The notes below the pieces were generated by a model. That model was not told where the DNA came from and ran no database searches. It saw nothing but the letters and a program-made list of their open reading frames with translations. A DNA stretch of 59,077 nucleotides from DATMXP01 sp964460935. GTDB taxonomy: Bacteria > Acidobacteriota > Terriglobia > Terriglobales > Acidobacteriaceae. Shown piece after piece: positions 23,439 to 32,355 of the stretch. The stretch's first letter is position 1, and every line of letters starts with the position of its first letter. Both the position numbers and the translations under genes were made by a program. The stretch lies in NCBI GenBank assembly GCA_964460935.1, contig CAYWSM010000383.1:1-59077 (forward strand). Direction: 5' to 3'.

Positions 23439-25304
23439 ATGGGGAAAAGTGATATTTCTCGCAGGCGCTTTCTGCGGGGCGGAACGCTTGCGGTTGCGGC
23501 CATGGCGACACGTCCAATGTGGGGCAGCAATGCGTTCACAAGCGGTGCGGCTGGCTCCACTCAGCCCGCAATTCTGGGTGAATTCGGCTACGGCGACGTG
23601 ACGATTATGAGCGAGTTGCACGAGCAGCAGTTGAAGAACACGCACGATGTGCTGATGAACCTGAGCGAAGACAGCGTGCTGAAGCCTTTGCGGCAGATGT
23701 CGGGAATAGCCGCGCCCGGAGAAGACCTGGGCGGGTGGTACACGTATGACCCCGCCTATGACATGAACAAAGCTTTCGACCCGGGCTTTGCGCCGGGGTG
23801 TACGTTCGGGCAGTGGGTATCAGCGCTGGCGAGGGACTATGCGATTACGCGTGATGAGGCCACACGCGAAAAGGTGATACGGCTGAACCGCTTGTATGCG
23901 CAGACGATTTCGGCTGACTATTACCTGAAGAACCGTTTCCCTGCGTATTGCTACGACAAGCTGCTGCTGGGACTGCTGGACTCGCACACGTATGTGCAGG
24001 ATCCCCAAGCGCTGGCGATTCTGGAGCAGACGACAAAAACGGCTCTGCCGCACCTGCCGGGACACGCCGTGGAACATGACGTCCCGTGGCGCAAGGACAA
24101 GGACCCGAAAGATCCTGCGTGGAACATGGATGAGTCCTACACAAACTCGGAGAACATGTTTCTGGCCTACGAGCGCGGAGCAGGACAGCAGTACTTCGAT
24201 CTTGGTCTCGCTTATCTGAACGATAAAACGTGGTTTGATCCGTTATCGCGCAATGAAAATGTGCTTCCCGGCCGGCATGCCTACAGCCATGTCAACTCGC
24301 TGTGCTCGGCGATGAAGGCTTACATGGTTGCAGGGAGCGAGAAGCATCTGCGCGCAGGCCGCAATGCTTTTGCGATGCTGCTGGCGCAAAGCTATGCGAC
24401 AGGTGGATGGGGTCCGGACGAGCAGTTGCGCGCGCCGGAGAGCAACGATCTTTACGAGAGCCTGACAAAGACGCATCACAGCTTTGAAACGCCGTGCGGG
24501 TCCTATGCGCACTTCAAGTTGACGCGCTATCTGCTGCGCTCCACCGGCGACTCGCGCTATGGCGACAGCATGGAGCGCACCATGTATAACACCGTTCTTG
24601 GCGCCAAGCCGCTACAGGCAGACGGCAGAAACTTCTACTACTCCGATTACAACTTCGACGCGAAACGTGTGTACAAGGAAGCACGCTGGGCATGCTGCGC
24701 GGGGACGCTGCCGCAGGTCGCGGCCGATTACCGGATCAATGCATACCTGCGCGGACCGCAGGCTGTGTATGTAAACCTCTACGTGCCTTCCACACTGCGA
24801 TGGACCGAAGGCCGGAGCCATCTGTCACTGACCCAGAAGAGCGAATATCCCTACGAAGGACACATTGCGTTCACGGTCACAGCGTCACAACCGACCGAAC
24901 TGACTCTCCATTTCCGAATTCCCGAATGGGCGGAGGGAGCGTCGATCGCAGTAAATGGAGCGCGCTGGAAACAGGCAGCCGTTGCCGGACGGTTTGTCGC
25001 CATCGCACGCGAGTGGAAGAACGGAGACCGTGTGGATGTAGAGCTTCCCCTGAAGATGCGTCTGGAAGCGATTGATACCAGGCACACAGAGACAGTTGCG
25101 CTTTTGCGTGGCCCACTGGTGCTGATGGCGATGAAAGAGAAACAGGATGGACCGGTACCACAGATGACGCGGGAGCAACTTCTTAGGGCAACGCGCGTAA
25201 GCCAGACGGAGTGGAAGGCCATGTCAAAGAGCGGAACGGTGCCAATGCGACCGTTTATCTCCGTCGGGGACGATCCCTACACCGCCTATGTGAAATTGCT
25301 TTGA
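23439..25304 (+). CDS. Tat-exported DUF1680/GH127-family glycoside hydrolase
   Basis: Probably a secreted beta-L-arabinofuranosidase-type enzyme acting on plant polysaccharide. The N-terminus is a twin-arginine signal (ISRRRFLRGGTLAVAAMA). The (alpha/alpha)6 catalytic core spans roughly residues 60-480, with HSFETPCGSYAHFKLTRYLL and EARWACCAGTLPQVAADY supplying the Cys-rich metal site that GH127 uses with its Glu/Cys catalytic residues. A beta-sandwich follows (PTELTLHFRIPEWAEG, VDVELPLKMRLEA). The length is about 621 residues. The start is ambiguous: ATG at 23430 is 1 base after AAAGGAG and ATG at 23439 is 10 bases after it. It is monocistronic, upstream of a convergent regulator. Confidence 0.87.
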   Translation: MGKSDISRRRFLRGGTLAVAAMATRPMWGSNAFTSGAAGSTQPAILGEFGYGDVTIMSELHEQQLKNTHDVLMNLSEDSVLKPLRQMSGIAAPGEDLGGWYTYDPAYDMNKAFDPGFAPGCTFGQWVSALARDYAITRDEATREKVIRLNRLYAQTISADYYLKNRFPAYCYDKLLLGLLDSHTYVQDPQALAILEQTTKTALPHLPGHAVEHDVPWRKDKDPKDPAWNMDESYTNSENMFLAYERGAGQQYFDLGLAYLNDKTWFDPLSRNENVLPGRHAYSHVNSLCSAMKAYMVAGSEKHLRAGRNAFAMLLAQSYATGGWGPDEQLRAPESNDLYESLTKTHHSFETPCGSYAHFKLTRYLLRSTGDSRYGDSMERTMYNTVLGAKPLQADGRNFYYSDYNFDAKRVYKEARWACCAGTLPQVAADYRINAYLRGPQAVYVNLYVPSTLRWTEGRSHLSLTQKSEYPYEGHIAFTVTASQPTELTLHFRIPEWAEGASIAVNGARWKQAAVAGRFVAIAREWKNGDRVDVELPLKMRLEAIDTRHTETVALLRGPLVLMAMKEKQDGPVPQMTREQLLRATRVSQTEWKAMSKSGTVPMRPFISVGDDPYTAYVKLL

Positions 25305-25320
25305 AGTAATTGTGTGTAGT

Positions 25321-27234
25321 TCACCGGGCGAGACCAATACGTCGTATTAAGCCTTCAAAGCGTGGGTCGCTGCGAAAGGGATCCAGAGCCGGCAAGACTG
25401 CGAGTGTGTAAAATTCGGGCGAGCGGGCCCTGTAGGCACGTTCTGCCCAGGCAAACGCCCGGTTGCGGTCCCCCAGTGCGGCATAGATCCACGCTACCTT
25501 GAGTACGGGGTCATAACGGGCGAAGGAGCCAGTCCGAACTTTCTGAATCACTTTTCGTGCCTCCTCTTCACGACCGCTCTGCGCATAAGCGAGACCCAAG
25601 AAAGCCGTCGCATCTGGCGAGCCATTCGATATGCGGACAGCGGTTTCCAGTTCCGCGACCGATTCCGGGTATTGCCGCTTCGCCATGTAGGCCAAGCCAG
25701 CCGTTACATGAGGGCCGGCGAGGTTAGGATCCAATTCGAGAGTTCGGCGAACCTGCGCGATTGATTCATCATATTGACGGGAAAAGTAAAGGAGGTGCGC
25801 TACGTCTGCATTAATGATGATCGACAACGGGTCCAATTTTTGCGCGATTCGTATTTCCGCGACTGCATCTTCAGTGCGCCGCTGCGACGCGCAGTAGAAC
25901 GCATACCAGTGATGTGCTGTGGCATAGCCAGGATCGAGTTCGATGGCACGTTTGAACTCCTTTTCGGCGACTGGCCAATTCCAATCGTAAATCATGCTGA
26001 TCGAAGCAAGCGAGGTGTGGGCTTCAGCGGACTGGTCGTCGATTTCCAGAGCCCTGAGAACAGCGGCCCGAGCTCGCGCCATCGTCTCGCTGCGCGAGAA
26101 TTGGGCGTGCGGCGCAAAACCCAGCAAAGCATAGGCATCCGACAGGCCAGTGTAGGCCTGCGCATAATCGGGTTGCAGCTTGACTGCCTGTTCAAAGAAG
26201 AGAATTGATTTGGTTAGGCCTTCTTCTGTTCTCTTGTTCCAGAAATAGCGTCCCTTGAGATAAGCCTCGTATGCCTCGGGATTGATCTGCTTCACCGGGC
26301 GCGATTGGCGCTCCGTGGCCATGCGACTTGCGACCCGTTCCGCGATGTCTGCTGACAGCTCCTCGTCCAGAGCCACAACATCGTGTACATCTCGCTCGTA
26401 AGTCTCGGCCCAGATATGACGATCGTTCCGCGCGTCTACTAGTTGTGCATTGATGCGCACATGACCGCCGGTCCTGGAGACCGTGCCCTCGACAACGACA
26501 TCGACATCGAGCTCACGAGCAATTTCTCGCATTGTCGGGTGGGAGTTCTTGTAGTGCATGGCTGAAGTGCGCGAGATCACTCGCACCGACTCCAGCCTCG
26601 CCAGGTTTGTAATCAGCGAATCTGTTACCCCATCTGCAAAGTAATCCTGCGTGGGATCGCCGGACACATTCTCGAATGGGAGCACCACTAGCGATTGTAT
26701 TCGGCGTAAGTCCGTCTTCGGACGAATCAGTAGTGCACCGACAGAAACCGCGATCAATACCAGCATCAAGATAATCGACAGCAGGATCGCGGAACGCGTG
26801 TGTTCGCGTGCAAGGGTTGCAGGGACGAGTACCTGAACTGGGTCAGTCGGCTGTGCGATTGATGAGTTGTTCTGGGCCGACTCGGGCTGCGAGATTGATC
26901 CACAATCAACTGGAAAGATGAATCGGTAGCCCCGGCGAGGCAGCGTTTCGATGAATCGAGGCGAGCCAGCCGAGTCTCCCAGTGCCTCGCGCAGGCGGTT
27001 CACCGCGTTGTTCAAGCCATGATCGAAATCAACAAAGGTGTCGGCAGGCCATAACCGCTGCCTGATTTCCTCCCGAGTAACGAGTTCTCCCCGGCGCTGA
27101 AGCAGCATCGCCAGTATCTGAAACGACTGGTCTGGCAGACGCACTCTCACGCCTTTTTGGTAAAGCTCCGCGGTAGCGAGCTTTGCCTCGAACTCCCTAA
27201 AGGCAATGGTTGCTTTCGGCGCCGGTGAGGCCAC
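25321..27234 (-). CDS. CadC-like winged-helix regulator with TolB-N and TPR domains
   Basis: The protein is about 637 residues. Residues 1-110 are an OmpR-type DNA-binding domain (LVTREEIRQRLWPADTFVDF; FIETLPRRGYRFIFPV). One transmembrane helix (ILLSIILMLVLIAVSVGALL) follows near residue 160. Then comes a TolB-like N-terminal module (VLPFENVSGDPTQDYFADGV to INAQLVDARNDRHIWAETYE), and TPRs from about 330 to the end (AYEAYLKGRYFWNKR, TAHHWYAFYCASQRR). This layout is very common in Acidobacteria; signals and targets are unknown. I start at the GTG with GAGG 6 bases upstream; the frame begins 4 codons earlier. It faces the GH127-like gene tail to tail, 16 bp apart. Confidence 0.92.
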   Translation of the reverse strand: MASPAPKATIAFREFEAKLATAELYQKGVRVRLPDQSFQILAMLLQRRGELVTREEIRQRLWPADTFVDFDHGLNNAVNRLREALGDSAGSPRFIETLPRRGYRFIFPVDCGSISQPESAQNNSSIAQPTDPVQVLVPATLAREHTRSAILLSIILMLVLIAVSVGALLIRPKTDLRRIQSLVVLPFENVSGDPTQDYFADGVTDSLITNLARLESVRVISRTSAMHYKNSHPTMREIARELDVDVVVEGTVSRTGGHVRINAQLVDARNDRHIWAETYERDVHDVVALDEELSADIAERVASRMATERQSRPVKQINPEAYEAYLKGRYFWNKRTEEGLTKSILFFEQAVKLQPDYAQAYTGLSDAYALLGFAPHAQFSRSETMARARAAVLRALEIDDQSAEAHTSLASISMIYDWNWPVAEKEFKRAIELDPGYATAHHWYAFYCASQRRTEDAVAEIRIAQKLDPLSIIINADVAHLLYFSRQYDESIAQVRRTLELDPNLAGPHVTAGLAYMAKRQYPESVAELETAVRISNGSPDATAFLGLAYAQSGREEEARKVIQKVRTGSFARYDPVLKVAWIYAALGDRNRAFAWAERAYRARSPEFYTLAVLPALDPFRSDPRFEGLIRRIGLAR

Positions 27235-27484
27235 GATCCACCTCACAGTGGGGCATGAGTATACCTCTGTTCACATTTTCCAGTGAAGTTCACAGCTCTA
27301 AGTGCCTGATTTCAAAGAGTGAGGAACGTGGGAGAGAAATGGGACACGCGAGGTATTGAAGTTCGTTGACCGCTCGACGGAGGATGCGCGCGGTAGATGC
27401 CTCAACGAAAATGAGGTTGGGCTGTCAGTACGCTCAGGAGTTTCTGTTCACCTGGCACGGCCGCACTCTTGAAAGGAGAACATT

Positions 27485-28246
27485 GTGACGAGTCGAAGAT
27501 TCATCGGGTTCTCGCTCCTGTTGCTGTCCCTCTGCGGCTGCGGTGCGTCGGGTTTTCGGGGGAATAATAGTACGACGTCAGACCCATCTAAAGATCCATC
27601 TGCCTCTCCCATCAGTATCTCCCCGACCACGGCGGTAGTGGGTAGTGCTGATCTCACGCTGACCATTACCGGATCAGATTTCCTTGGTGCACCCCACAAC
27701 TTTAGCCAAGCAGTGTGGTCCAGCAGCAGTAGCGAAACCTTGTTGGCGACAACCTTTGTGAGCAGTACTGAGCTCACGGCTATCGTGCCCGCCAATTTGT
27801 TGAGCAGCCCGGTCACGGCCAAGATATTTGTAAAGACTGGTGACTCGATGGGCGACTTGCCGCTCAGGAAGTCAGGCTCGGCTGACTTCAGCGTCACAGC
27901 GCTTCCAGTCGACACGCCGATGATCACTTCGATCTCGCCCGACAGCGCGCCTGCTGGTAACACTGACGTCACGGTAACCATCGAGGGATCAAACTTTGTC
28001 AACCGGTCCTTTCACAATAGAAGCGCCGCGTTCTGGACCACCTGTCCTAATCTGCATGATTGCGGCACAATGCTGCAGACGGCTTGGGCTGGCAGTAGCC
28101 AACTCACTGCAGTGATCCCAGCACGGTTATTGGAGAACCCTACCTCGGTTCAAATCACTGTGCTTAACGGTGATGTTATGGGAATGTCGGATGGGTACTT
28201 CGTCTATCCAAGATCAAACTCGGTCACCTTTACCGTAGCGCCGTAG
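27485..28246 (+). CDS. Lipoprotein with two IPT/TIG-like domains
   Basis: The 253 residues begin with a lipoprotein signal (FSLLLLSLCGCGASG, Cys about residue 20). Two Ig-like IPT repeats follow: ISISPTTAVVGSADLTLTIT (residues about 50-140) and ITSISPDSAPAGNTDVTVTI (about 150-253), each with SSTELTAIVPA/SSQLTAVIPA strands. Such domains serve adhesion or extracellular scaffolding. The start is GTG with AAAGGAGAA upstream. It is divergent from the TPR regulator gene with a 250-bp gap and may be one of its targets. Confidence 0.85.
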   Translation: MTSRRFIGFSLLLLSLCGCGASGFRGNNSTTSDPSKDPSASPISISPTTAVVGSADLTLTITGSDFLGAPHNFSQAVWSSSSSETLLATTFVSSTELTAIVPANLLSSPVTAKIFVKTGDSMGDLPLRKSGSADFSVTALPVDTPMITSISPDSAPAGNTDVTVTIEGSNFVNRSFHNRSAAFWTTCPNLHDCGTMLQTAWAGSSQLTAVIPARLLENPTSVQITVLNGDVMGMSDGYFVYPRSNSVTFTVAP

Positions 28247-28295
28247 CTCAAAACGTCCGACCCAGTCTGTACAAATTAGCGATGTTCAGTACAGA

Positions 28296-29222
28296 TTAGC
28301 GTTGTTGACAGTAATTAGTAGTAGTTCTTCTCGTCGATTCCGCCTGCTCGTGGGCGTGGTAGCTCGACCGCACCAGTGGTCCGGATTCGACGTGCCGGAA
28401 GCCCATCTTCAGCGATTCTTGCTTCAAGAAGGAGAACTCTTCCGGCGTGTAGTAGCGGATCATCGGCAGCTGGTTTTTCGAGGGACGCAGATACTGGCCG
28501 ATGGTAAGAATATCGACCTTGCGTTCGGCCATTTGGCGGAAGCAATCGAGCAGTTCGCCTATATCTTCGCCTAATCCGACCATGACGCCAGTCTTGGTAA
28601 CCGCGTTCGCATCGATTTCCTTCGCGATGCCAAGCAGGTCGAGCGAGCGCTTGAAGTTCGCTCCAGAGCGGGCCGAGCGGTAAAGGCGCGGAACGGTTTC
28701 GGTGTTGTGGTTCAGAATGTCAGGCTTGGCTTCGAGGACAATTTCGAGGCAGTCGCGGCGTCCCTGAAAATCGGGTATCAGGACTTCGACGTGGCAGTCC
28801 GGAACCAGGCGTTTGATCTCGCGAATGGTTTCGGCGAAGATCTTTGCTCCTCCGATGTTGTCGTCATCGCGATTTACGCTGGTGACAACCGCATGCTTCA
28901 ACCCTAAGGTTGCAACAGCTTCCCCGACACGGCGGGGTTCGTCGATGTCGATGGCCTCAGGTTTGCCTTTTGGAACCGCGCAGAATCCGCAACGGCGGGT
29001 GCAGACGTCGCCCAGCAGCATGAAGGTGGCTGTCTTGTGATTCCAGCACTCGCCGATATTGGGGCATTGGGCCGACTCGCAGACGGTGTGCAAACCGAGT
29101 CCGCGAGCAAGTTTCTTCAGGTCGTGATAGTTGTCGCCCATGGGGGCGCGAGCTTTCAGCCAGGCAGGCTTGGGCTGGCGCGGCTTGGGTCCGACCTCGA
29201 TCTGGATAAGATCCGTGGACAT
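28296..29222 (-). CDS. lipA: Lipoyl synthase
   Basis: A radical SAM enzyme that inserts two sulfurs into octanoyl-lipoyl domains. The auxiliary 4Fe-4S ligands are in CESAQCPNIGEC near residue 50 and the radical SAM triad in CTRRCGFCAVPKG near 80; the C-terminal GPLVRSSYHAHEQ carries the conserved RSSY. The start is set at the ATG giving STDLIQIEVGPKPRQPKPAW (308 residues); the frame is open 23 codons further without support. No lipB is adjacent. It follows the DUF1579 gene on the same strand by about 100 bp. Confidence 0.96.
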   Translation of the reverse strand: MSTDLIQIEVGPKPRQPKPAWLKARAPMGDNYHDLKKLARGLGLHTVCESAQCPNIGECWNHKTATFMLLGDVCTRRCGFCAVPKGKPEAIDIDEPRRVGEAVATLGLKHAVVTSVNRDDDNIGGAKIFAETIREIKRLVPDCHVEVLIPDFQGRRDCLEIVLEAKPDILNHNTETVPRLYRSARSGANFKRSLDLLGIAKEIDANAVTKTGVMVGLGEDIGELLDCFRQMAERKVDILTIGQYLRPSKNQLPMIRYYTPEEFSFLKQESLKMGFRHVESGPLVRSSYHAHEQAESTRRTTTNYCQQR

Positions 29223-29324
29223 GGCAGAAACTACTATTCTACAAGATGCGGCACCGAGAGCCGCCGATTCAGCCATGGCCGCAATCTTCAATACTGGCTA
29301 TGCGCAGGATCGTCCTCGCTTCAT

Positions 29325-29960
29325 TTACTTCGTCTGTTCGGCATTTCCTGAAGGCGCTACCACGGTCGTCTTCGGTTCGGAGCGTTGATACAGAATCGTC
29401 ATCATCTTCTGCATCGGCGCCTCACCCATCGCGGCTTCCATGGTGAACGTGAACGAGTCGGCGGTGACCGCGGAGTAGGTCTCGCGCATGTGCATGGTGC
29501 TGCCGTTGGTATCTATGTCGGACGTGAAGACAAGATTGTTGCCGTCCCAATGTCCCGTGCCCATGGCGTCGCATCCATCGGGAGTAAGCGTGTCACACCA
29601 AATTGCCTTGTAGGCTGCGGCTTTCGCATCCCACCAGAACAGACCCAGTCCGGCAAAAGTTCCCATCACTCCATGCGAGCGAGCGCGCTCAACCAGCGAA
29701 TTGCCGGAGGGTCCACTGCGGAAATCGGAACGTCCTTCAGCGGTGCCGGCGAGCGGGAAGAAAGCGTTCTTTTCGACCGTGGCGGTGGTCTTCCACATGC
29801 CGGTAAATGTGTCGGTGAGCTTCTTCATTTCAACGGATTGCTTGGCCGATGGCATCGACGGAGTGGGCGGCGCGGCCTTTCTGTGCCGACGCCGGGACGT
29901 TTGCCCGAACGAGATAGAAACAAGCAGAAGGATGACGATGGCCAGGCGAAGTCGCTGCAT
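29325..29960 (-). CDS. Secreted DUF1579-family protein
   Basis: The protein is about 211 residues. The signal peptide is QRLRLAIVILLLVSISFGQ; a basic linker (TSRRRHRKAAPP) follows, then a lipocalin-like beta barrel: LTDTFTGMWKTTATVEKNAF, GRSDFRSGPSGNSLVERARS, LGLFWWDAKAAAYKAIWCDT, and TYSAVTADSFTFTMEAAM. DUF1579 members are widespread in soil bacteria and have no assigned function. GGAGGTACC precedes the ATG chosen; the longer frame to 30002 is unsupported. Confidence 0.85.
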   Translation of the reverse strand: MQRLRLAIVILLLVSISFGQTSRRRHRKAAPPTPSMPSAKQSVEMKKLTDTFTGMWKTTATVEKNAFFPLAGTAEGRSDFRSGPSGNSLVERARSHGVMGTFAGLGLFWWDAKAAAYKAIWCDTLTPDGCDAMGTGHWDGNNLVFTSDIDTNGSTMHMRETYSAVTADSFTFTMEAAMGEAPMQKMMTILYQRSEPKTTVVAPSGNAEQTK

Positions 29961-30074
29961 GGTACCTCCAGATGTAAGCTCAGCCCGCGCATGATAACCC
30001 AACGGCGCAACATTCCGGCGTACCGTTCTTGAGCCCTATGGCGCTGAGAGGCTTCGCGATTGATAATCAAGACG

Positions 30075-32117
30075 ATGCCCGCGAAGACGAAATCCGATTC
30101 GGTGCAGCAGCAGACCGATGCGCTGCGCGAGAAGATCCGCCATCACGAATACCGCTACTACGTTCTGGACGATCCGGAGATCAGCGACGCCGATTTCGAC
30201 CTGCTCATGCGGGAACTGAAAAAGCTGGAGGCAGAGCACCCGGAGCTGATCACACCCGATTCGCCGACGCAGCGCGTTGGCGGCAAACCGCGCGAGGGAT
30301 TCGTGAAGGTACCCCACTCGGTGCCAATGCTCTCCCTCGATAATGCTTATAACGAAGAAGAGCTGCGCGACTGGGAGCGCCGGGTCGAAGAGCTAACGGG
30401 ACAAAAGCAGGTGGAGTACGTCTGCGAGTTGAAACTCGATGGATTGTCGATGGCGCTGCACTATGCGGATGGTCAGTACCAGCGGGCGATTACGCGCGGA
30501 GACGGATCGGTGGGCGAAGACGTCACGCCGAATGTGAGGACGATCCGGTCGGTGCCGCAGCGGGTATTCGAAAAAGCAAAGCTGCCTAAGAACTTTGAGG
30601 TCCGCGGTGAGGTGCTGATGCCTCTGGCGGCATTCACGCGCATGAATGAGGATCGCGAGCGGCAGAATTTGTCGAAATTCGCCAATCCGCGAAATGCCGC
30701 AGCGGGCGCGGTAAGAGTGCTCGATCCGGATATCACGGCTTCGCGGCGGTTGGATTTCTTTTCGTACTTCCTATTCGTAAATGGGCGTCCGCTGCACGAA
30801 AAGCATTCGCAGAACCTTGAAGCGCTGAGCGCCGCCGGATTCAAGGTCAATCCAAATTGGAAGACGCTGAAGGGCGTCGATGCGATGCTGGAGTACATCC
30901 GGAAGTGGGAGGAAAAGCGCGACAAGCTGCCATATGAGATTGACGGCATCGTCATCAAAGTAAATTCCATTCCGCTGCAACGCGAGTTGGGGTTCACCGG
31001 CAAGGCTCCGCGGTGGGCGATTGCATACAAGTACGCTGCGAGGGCAGGCACCACGCAAATCGAAGACGTGCTGGTGCAGGTGGGGCGCACGGGAAAACTC
31101 ACGCCCGTGGCGGCATTAAAGCCGGTGTTCATCGGCGGAACGACCGTGTCGCGTGCGACGCTACACAACATGGACTTCATCGACAATCTCGGGATCAAGA
31201 TCGGCGACTGGGTCATGGTCGAGCGCGGCGGCGATGTTATCCCGAAAGTCGTGAAGGTGGTGGAAGATAAGGACCATCCGCGCGGGCACAAGACGTTCAA
31301 GATGCCCGCAACGTGTCCCGAGTGCGGCGGGCACGTGGTGCGCGTGGAGGGCGAGGCCGATCACCGATGCGTGAACGTGAATTGTCCGGCGAAGCTGCGG
31401 GAGAGCATTCTGCATTTTGCTTCGCGCGGCGTGATGAACATCGAAGGCATGGGCGATGCGCTGGTGAATCAACTGGCGGACAAGAAACTCGTACGGACGG
31501 TCGCCGACATTTATCGACTCGATTTAGATAAGTTGCTCACGCTCGAGCGGATGGGCAAGAAGTCAGCGCAGAACGTGCTCGACGAGATCGAGGCGTCGAA
31601 GAAGCTGCCGCTGGAACGCGTGATCTATGGACTCGGAATCAGGTTTGTCGGCGAACGGACGGCACAGTTCCTGGCCGAGCACTTCGGGTCGATGGATGCG
31701 CTGATCGAAGCGGCGACCCTCGAAGAGGCAGAGGCAAGTATTGTGAAACTGGAAGAGGTCGAAGAGGTGGGGCCGCGGATTGCCGAGAGTATTCGCGATT
31801 TCTTCGGTGAACCGAGCAATGTGGAGTTAGTAGAACGATTGCGCCAGGCTGGGTTGCAGTTCAAGGGCAAGAAGAAAGAGCGTGGAACGGCGCTGGCGGG
31901 AAAGACGTTTGTCCTAACCGGCACGCTACCGAACTACAGCCGTGACGAGATGAAGAAGATGATCGAAGACGCCGGCGGGCGCGTGTCGGGATCGGTGAGC
32001 AAGAAAACAGATTATGTTGTCGCTGGCGCAGATGCTGGGTCCAAACTGGATAAGGCGAGAGAGCTGGGAGTGACGGTGATCGATGAGGCGGAGATGGTGA
32101 AATTAGTAAATGGGTAA
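30075..32117 (+). CDS. ligA: NAD-dependent DNA ligase
   Basis: The essential replicative ligase. Of about 680 residues, the Ia domain starts near DALREKIRHHEYRYYVLDDP; the adenylation nucleophile is the Lys in CELKLDGLSMAL near residue 120; an OB fold follows; the C4 zinc finger is CPECGG and CVNVNCPAKL near 420-445; then four HhH motifs (VIYGLGIRFVGERTAQFLAE); and BRCT from about 605 (GKTFVLTGTLPNYSRDEMKK). Either ATG at 30060 or 30075 is possible; neither has a strong ribosome binding site and I prefer the second. The last codons (LVNG-stop) lie inside a GTAA-phased repeat that recurs at 35985. Confidence 0.96.
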   Translation: MPAKTKSDSVQQQTDALREKIRHHEYRYYVLDDPEISDADFDLLMRELKKLEAEHPELITPDSPTQRVGGKPREGFVKVPHSVPMLSLDNAYNEEELRDWERRVEELTGQKQVEYVCELKLDGLSMALHYADGQYQRAITRGDGSVGEDVTPNVRTIRSVPQRVFEKAKLPKNFEVRGEVLMPLAAFTRMNEDRERQNLSKFANPRNAAAGAVRVLDPDITASRRLDFFSYFLFVNGRPLHEKHSQNLEALSAAGFKVNPNWKTLKGVDAMLEYIRKWEEKRDKLPYEIDGIVIKVNSIPLQRELGFTGKAPRWAIAYKYAARAGTTQIEDVLVQVGRTGKLTPVAALKPVFIGGTTVSRATLHNMDFIDNLGIKIGDWVMVERGGDVIPKVVKVVEDKDHPRGHKTFKMPATCPECGGHVVRVEGEADHRCVNVNCPAKLRESILHFASRGVMNIEGMGDALVNQLADKKLVRTVADIYRLDLDKLLTLERMGKKSAQNVLDEIEASKKLPLERVIYGLGIRFVGERTAQFLAEHFGSMDALIEAATLEEAEASIVKLEEVEEVGPRIAESIRDFFGEPSNVELVERLRQAGLQFKGKKKERGTALAGKTFVLTGTLPNYSRDEMKKMIEDAGGRVSGSVSKKTDYVVAGADAGSKLDKARELGVTVIDEAEMVKLVNG

Positions 32118-32136
32118 GTTAGTAAGTGAGTAAAGT
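32103..32136 (+). repeat. GTAA-phased repeat, copy 1 (overlaps ligA 3' end)
   Basis: TTAGTAAATGGGTAAGTTAG continues TAAGTGAGTAAAGT. It matches 35985-36018 at 31 of 34 positions, same strand. It contains the last four ligA codons and the stop. Confidence 0.7.
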
Positions 32137-32355
32137 GTGAGGGGATTTGGCCTAGAGTTTCGTTGTTAAACTCGTGCTCACCTGATTTTGCGTTCCCTAG
32201 ACCCACGGCCCTGTTTGCGCTAATCTTGATGGCGCACGCCAAGGGTGCACCCCGTCCGCGGAAAGGGATGATCCCACCTTGCATTTCAGATTTTCAATAA
32301 CTCACTCACTTCTGCCTGACGAAGCGGACCGCGGGCGCTAAAGAAGGAGTGATCC

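Noticed and set aside
32230..32280. A seventh hairpin-family copy (GGTGCACCCC..GATCCCACC)
   Set aside because: The arms do not pair convincingly; only the edges resemble the family.
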